Origin: Fimbriiglobus sp043785105
GTDB lineage: Bacteria > Planctomycetota > Planctomycetia > Gemmatales > Gemmataceae
NCBI GenBank assembly: GCA_043785105.1
Contig: JAYVXO010000264.1
Coordinates: forward strand, 1 to 64,000
DNA length: 64,000 nt
Direction of reading: 5' to 3'
Shown here: positions 60,518 through 64,000 of the stretch, in pieces
How the letters are laid out: every line of letters begins with the position of its first letter
How positions within the stretch are numbered: the stretch's first letter is position 1
Notes under the pieces: generated by a model
Seen by the model: the letters and a program-made list of their open reading frames with translations, nothing else
Databases searched by the model: none
What the model was told of the DNA's origin: nothing
Translations under genes and position numbers: made by a program

Positions 60518-60877
60518 ATGTCAACCAATCGCAAGGACATCGACTTTCTCAACGGCGTGCCGGAGTTGCTGCTGTTGCGGCTACTCGCTCGGCAACCCAT
60601 GTACGGCTACGAACTGGTGCAGGGCATCCGGTTGGCCACGAGCGGCGTGCTGGAGTTCGGGGAGGGGTGCATCTACCCGATTCTGCATCGGCTTGAAGCC
60701 GACGGGATGCTGTGCAGCGCACGTGAAAAAGTCAGTGGGCGAAGTCGGGTGGTCTACCGGCTGACGCCAACCGGCCAGGCGCGGTTAGCCACGTCTGCAT
60801 CACGGTGGGCAACAGTGGTCGCGGCTATCACCGAAGCACTCCGGGGGGGCCACGATGCAACACCAGAACTGGGCTAA
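60518..60877 (+). CDS. PadR-family transcriptional regulator
   Basis: 119 residues; ATG at 60518. Winged-helix family: LLLLRLLARQPMYGYELVQGI (with PMYGYEL typical of the family), FGEGCIYPILHRLEADGML (recognition helix and wing) and VVYRLTPTGQARL. It binds DNA as a dimer and usually represses its own operon. The stop lies 23 bases inside the next gene, which encodes a membrane protein. PadR with a HAAS/DUF1700-type partner is a recurrent pair in which the membrane protein probably modulates the regulator. Confidence 0.95.
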   Translation: MSTNRKDIDFLNGVPELLLLRLLARQPMYGYELVQGIRLATSGVLEFGEGCIYPILHRLEADGMLCSAREKVSGRSRVVYRLTPTGQARLATSASRWATVVAAITEALRGGHDATPELG

Positions 60878-61697
60878 GCGATTGGAACATGAGTTGGTAA
60901 GGCGGGGCGTACCTGCCAGATCGCGCCGTCGGCTGTTAGCTGAACTGCGCGACCATGCCGACGACTTAACAGACAAGGAGGGTCTAACGATGACAGACGA
61001 GATGTTGAACAAACGGCTCGGGGAACCCATCGAATTGGCGACGCAAGCCGCCGAGCAATCCCGCCGCGCAACCTGGGTGGGACGGCACCCGTTGATGGTT
61101 TTCGCGCTACTGCCGGTCCCGATCGCGGTGGCCGTGATGATCGCCGTCGAAATCGTCATCGGGCTAACGTTCGAGGTGATGGCGGTTTTGTCGGCGGGCG
61201 GCTCGGACCACGTGTCCCGCTCCACCATCGTCACGATCGCGTATGGGAACATGTGGGCAATCCGGTACGTGCCGTTCGTTCTGCTGGCGGCGCTGTTCAC
61301 CCGCCTCTACACGCGGCACCATGTGAACAGATGGTGGTTCGCGGCAGCAGCGGTCCAAATTTTGGCCCTCGCCGGTTCGTTGATTTCACAAATCAACTAC
61401 AGCGAAACCCCAGGACAATCGCAACATGTTCTCGGGCTAGCATTGATGCCGTTGCCAATGGGTGCCGGTTGGGGGCTTCCGTATCTGTCGATGGTCGGTT
61501 GGATCCAACTGTCCCAGATCCTCGTGCCCGTCGCGGTCGGCGGGTTCATGCTGTGGGCCACTCGCCGACCGCGACGCGGTCTGGGCGGCGTGGTAAAAAC
61601 ACGTCTCAAAACAAACGCAGCCTGGCCACGGGATCGTGGCCGGGCTGCGCGTTTATCAGGAATCGCGTCGTGGGATGCGGTCCCAGTGCCTGTGTAG
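60855..61697 (+). CDS. HAAS/DUF1700-like membrane protein, PadR partner
   Basis: 280 residues; the ATG at 60855 lies inside the padR end and is preceded by a G-rich stretch. The N-terminal 65 residues resemble the HAAS domain (WAKRLEHELVRRGVPARSRR; LLAELRDHADDL; MLNKRLGEPIELATQA). Four to five membrane segments follow (FALLPVPIAVAVMIAVEIVI; YVPFVLLAALFTRLYT; WFAAAAVQILALAGSLISQI; LVPVAVGGFMLWAT). The last 40 residues run through a stem-loop (GCAGCCTGGCCAC and GTGGCCGGGCTGC near 61617-61648) that looks intergenic, so the true C-terminus may lie earlier, after a frameshift near 61590. Confidence 0.82.
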   Translation: MQHQNWAKRLEHELVRRGVPARSRRRLLAELRDHADDLTDKEGLTMTDEMLNKRLGEPIELATQAAEQSRRATWVGRHPLMVFALLPVPIAVAVMIAVEIVIGLTFEVMAVLSAGGSDHVSRSTIVTIAYGNMWAIRYVPFVLLAALFTRLYTRHHVNRWWFAAAAVQILALAGSLISQINYSETPGQSQHVLGLALMPLPMGAGWGLPYLSMVGWIQLSQILVPVAVGGFMLWATRRPRRGLGGVVKTRLKTNAAWPRDRGRAARLSGIASWDAVPVPV

Positions 61698-61757
61698 TGT
61701 AATGTAGATGGCATTGGTACATCTGGCCGTCCATCGGCTGAATTGAGTAGGGCGATC

Positions 61758-62324
61758 ATGAACGTCAGGACTATCAGCCCCGGTGATCTCAATGCGAAAC
61801 GGCTGAGCGGTGAACCGATTGAGTTGCTCGACGTGCGGACCCCGGTTGAGTACCGTGAAATGCACTGCGGCTTTGCCAAGAACATTCCCCTCACCGATCT
61901 CGATCCGAACGCGCTGATGACCGCCCGCAGTAGCCCTACCGAGGTGCCGGTGTACGTCATCTGTCGCACCGGGAATCGGGGGAAGCAAGCGTGCGAAAAG
62001 TTCATCGCGGCGGGCTATGCGAACGTCGTCAATGTCGAAGGTGGCACGTTGGCCTGGGCGGAGTGCGGACTGCCGGTCAACCGGGGGAAGAAAGCGGTTT
62101 CGCTCGAACGGCAGGTGCGAATCGCGGCGGGTTCGCTCGTATTTCTCGGTGCGGTTTTGGCGTACTTCGTGCATGCAGACTTTGTCGGGCTATCTGCGTT
62201 CGTCGGTGCCGGGTTGGTCTTCGCGGGCGTATCAGACACCTGCGGTATGGGGATGCTGCTCGCCCGAATGCCCTGGAACCGGATCAAGCCCGAGTGTTCG
62301 TTGCGCATCTCGAAGACCGCATAA
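61758..62324 (+). CDS. Rhodanese-domain membrane protein (YgaP-like)
   Basis: 188 residues; the ATG at 61758 has AGGG five bases upstream, and a TTG at 61743 is possible. The rhodanese domain covers 1-115 with IELLDVRTPVEYREMHCGFA and the active-site loop VICRTGNRGKQACEKF (catalytic Cys). The C-terminal 70 residues have two membrane helices of the DUF2892 type (VRIAAGSLVFLGAVLAYFVH; GLSAFVGAGLVFAGVSDTCG), ending in a cysteine-rich region (SDTCGMGMLLARMPWN). This fused layout is that of YgaP, an inner-membrane sulfurtransferase. Convergent with the desaturase gene. Confidence 0.93.
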   Translation: MNVRTISPGDLNAKRLSGEPIELLDVRTPVEYREMHCGFAKNIPLTDLDPNALMTARSSPTEVPVYVICRTGNRGKQACEKFIAAGYANVVNVEGGTLAWAECGLPVNRGKKAVSLERQVRIAAGSLVFLGAVLAYFVHADFVGLSAFVGAGLVFAGVSDTCGMGMLLARMPWNRIKPECSLRISKTA

Positions 62325-62351
62325 CCCAGCCACGTTCACGATACTGAAGCT

Positions 62352-62417
62352 GACGGGCACGCGAAACGCTCACGGCCTACCGTTTCCGGTAGGCCGTGAG
62401 CGTTTCGCGTGCCCGTC
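62352..62417. terminator. 31-bp perfect stem between convergent genes
   Basis: Arms 62352-62382 and 62387-62417 are exact complements over 31 bases around TTTC. It lies between the rhodanese gene (stop at 62324) and the desaturase gene (end at 62430). A stem this long without a T-run could block transcription both ways by RNA folding or by proteins. Confidence 0.8.
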
Positions 62418-62429
62418 AATTGACACAAC

Positions 62430-63329
62430 TTAGCTAGCAGACTGGATCGTCTTCTTGGCCATCGCCCGTGGCGTTGGCTCCCGGAGATCCCAAACGATAC
62501 CGACGACGCTCAGGAGTTGTAACATGCGGTAGCTGAAGTCGTACTCGTACCACTTGAACCCTTGGCGTGCGGACGACGGGTAGTGGTGGTGATTGTTGTG
62601 CCAGCCTTCACCGAGTGTGAAGAAGGCAACGAACCAGTTGTTGCGGCTCATGTCTTTCGTGGCGTAGCGGCGGGTGCCAAGCAAGTGACACACCGAGTTC
62701 ACCATGAACGTGCTGTGATAAAGCACAACGGTGCCGAAGAAAAAGCCCCAGGCCATGCCGGATAGTCCGTCAATTGCCAAGCAAAGGAACGCCAACAAGA
62801 TACCCGGCACCAGGTCGAAGCGTTCGAGCAACTTGAGTTCCGGATACTTCCGGAAATCTTTCATCAGATCCCATTCGACCGTGTTGTACTGGTTCGACAA
62901 GACCCAACCGACGTGGGACCACCAGATCGACTTCATGATCGGCGAGTGCGGATCACCTTCTTCATCGGAATGCTTGTGGTGGGTGCGGTGGTGGCCCGCC
63001 CACCAAACAGGCCCGCGTTGCAGGGCGGCTGCGCCCATCAAACCCAAGCAGAATTGGAAAAACCGGCTGGTTTTGTACGCCCGGTGTGCGAAGTAACGGT
63101 GGTAGCCGGCCGTCAGCCCGAAGCCGCGAATCGTGTAGAACAGCACCATCATCCCGACCGCGAGCCACGAGAACTCGACGAAAAAGACCGACAGCGCTGC
63201 GATGTGCATGCCCAGAAACGCAACGGCCGTCATGTAGGAGGCCAAGGCACGTTTGGCGGGCACAACTGTTGGTGTCGGGGTCGCGGAAGTCGGGCGCGGG
63301 GTCATGGTGGCGACAGAAGGCTCGCCCAT
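62430..63329 (-). CDS. Acyl-CoA/acyl-lipid desaturase (delta-9 type)
   Basis: 299 residues from the ATG at 63329; the ATG at 63305 is an equal alternative and TTG at 63356 is unlikely. Membrane di-iron desaturase: the three His boxes are HRYFAH, HRTHHKHSD and HNNHHHYP, all complete. Four membrane helices lie between (FLGMHIAALSVFFVEFSW; LAVGMMVLFYTIRGFGL). It introduces a double bond in fatty acyl chains with O2 and needs electrons from a partner not found here. Typical role is membrane fluidity control in the cold. Confidence 0.95.
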   Translation of the reverse strand: MGEPSVATMTPRPTSATPTPTVVPAKRALASYMTAVAFLGMHIAALSVFFVEFSWLAVGMMVLFYTIRGFGLTAGYHRYFAHRAYKTSRFFQFCLGLMGAAALQRGPVWWAGHHRTHHKHSDEEGDPHSPIMKSIWWSHVGWVLSNQYNTVEWDLMKDFRKYPELKLLERFDLVPGILLAFLCLAIDGLSGMAWGFFFGTVVLYHSTFMVNSVCHLLGTRRYATKDMSRNNWFVAFFTLGEGWHNNHHHYPSSARQGFKWYEYDFSYRMLQLLSVVGIVWDLREPTPRAMAKKTIQSAS

Positions 63330-63556
63330 TTGAGGGACAAGAGCAGGAATAGCCAATCTCCGTGGGTTTGGGCCGAACGCATTTTCAGCCGGGTAAAATG
63401 TTCAGACCATTGGTCATCCTAAAGATAGGAGGCGAATCCGTCACTGTCTCGCTTTGCTTTTGAAAAATTATTCCCAACCGACCTGCGGGTTCCCGAAGGA
63501 CCGACCGGCGTAATACTTATAATCTAAGGATACCAGTGTTCCGGTGGGGTGTGTTC

Positions 63557-64000
63557 ATGATCCATTTTGAAGGCACGGAAACCTTCGGGGCCGATTTGTC
63601 GGCGGTGTTTGAGCACGTCTCGAACGCCGGGTGGCTGGCGCAGAGTTTACCGAATTCGGAAATCACGCACATCGCAACGGACCGCGCGTCCTGGAAAGTT
63701 CAACCCAAATTTGCGTTCATGGCCGGTACCCTCGACACCACCGCGACCGTCATCGACCGGGTTGTCCCCGAATCCATCCACTACCGCATCGTGAGTCAGG
63801 GCGTCGGCAGCAGTAGCACGATGGACGCCCGACTTCGCTTCCAACCCAGCGATTCGGGTGGCACGACGGTGAAGTGGACCGGAGATTTAGTCGAACTCGG
63901 CGGACTCCTGAAAATGGTCCCCCGCGTGATGTTGCAAGCCGCCGCGATGAAAACAATCGCCGATGTTTGGCAGGCCGTTCATCAAAAAATTGAAGGGAAG
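63557..64000 (+). CDS. SRPBCC/CoxG-like protein (truncated by window end)
   Basis: Open frame of 148 codons from the ATG at 63557 to the last base with no stop. The N-terminus MIHFEGTETFGADLSAVFEH matches the START/SRPBCC start of carbon-monoxide-dehydrogenase subunit G-like proteins (typically 150 or so residues), with IDRVVPESIHYRIVSQGVGS and GGTTVKWTGDL as later strands, and the final helix LQAAAMKTIADVWQAVHQKI. Thus only the last residues are missing. These proteins bind hydrophobic ligands. No cox genes are near, so the role is open. Confidence 0.8.
   Translation, partial: MIHFEGTETFGADLSAVFEHVSNAGWLAQSLPNSEITHIATDRASWKVQPKFAFMAGTLDTTATVIDRVVPESIHYRIVSQGVGSSSTMDARLRFQPSDSGGTTVKWTGDLVELGGLLKMVPRVMLQAAAMKTIADVWQAVHQKIEGK

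Overview
The window looks like chromosomal DNA of a Gemmataceae-type planctomycete. Evidence for this is the combination of families: a TIGR02996 repeat-companion protein with leucine-rich repeats, DUF1559 pseudopilin-like proteins, DUF1080, two PVC-type membrane-bound dehydrogenase/cytochrome c proteins, PEP-CTERM proteins, an ECF sigma factor of the TIGR02999 type close to a TPR-bearing Ser/Thr kinase, and planctomycete-specific hypothetical proteins. No rRNA, tRNA, CRISPR array or complete insertion sequence was recognised.

Layout. 1-1.5 kb: an AT-richer two-gene cassette of unknown function whose second gene resembles HicA-like small proteins. 1.6-6 kb: a large secreted HEAT/TPR protein and two tandem PEP-CTERM paralogues. 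6.4-12.3 kb: ispF-cysS, a membrane pyrophosphatase and mutM, separated by palindromic repeat elements. 12.8-23.6 kb: the most notable region, a DAB-type inorganic-carbon uptake locus. On the minus strand lie dabA, dabB and a third complex-I-like membrane subunit. Divergent on the plus strand lie a histidine kinase, a sigma-54 activator and a SulP transporter. Sigma-54 type -24/-12 elements sit in front of both dabA and sulP, so the two-component system probably controls both arms. 23.6-30 kb: TolC-like lipoprotein, LRR protein, BON protein, DUF1559-like protein, two small unknown genes and a BCS1-like AAA ATPase. 30.4-34.4 kb: ECF sigma factor, a kinase-tail remnant, a toxin-antitoxin pair and a Ser/Thr kinase. 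34.6-42.6 kb: PfkB sugar kinase, metallophosphatase, an ABC ATPase fused to a cyclic-nucleotide-binding domain, an Rpn-type fragment, csrA, a polytopic GT-C-like protein and a DUF1080 protein. 42.7-54.2 kb: esterase, DUF1559 plus small lipoproteins, pdxA and the two cytochrome/dehydrogenase proteins. 54.3-64 kb: transposase remnant, glycosyltransferase plus glgC, UspA, Gfo/Idh/MocA oxidoreductase, PadR plus its membrane partner, rhodanese protein, acyl-CoA desaturase and a truncated SRPBCC gene.

A second theme is intergenic palindromic DNA. At least four large nested inverted-repeat elements, one with 65-bp perfect arms, two copies of an ACCACGAAT-type inverted-repeat element and three copies of a 30-bp palindrome centred on GAACGATCGTTC occupy the spaces between genes. 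Several over-long ORFs arise only because they read through these repeats.
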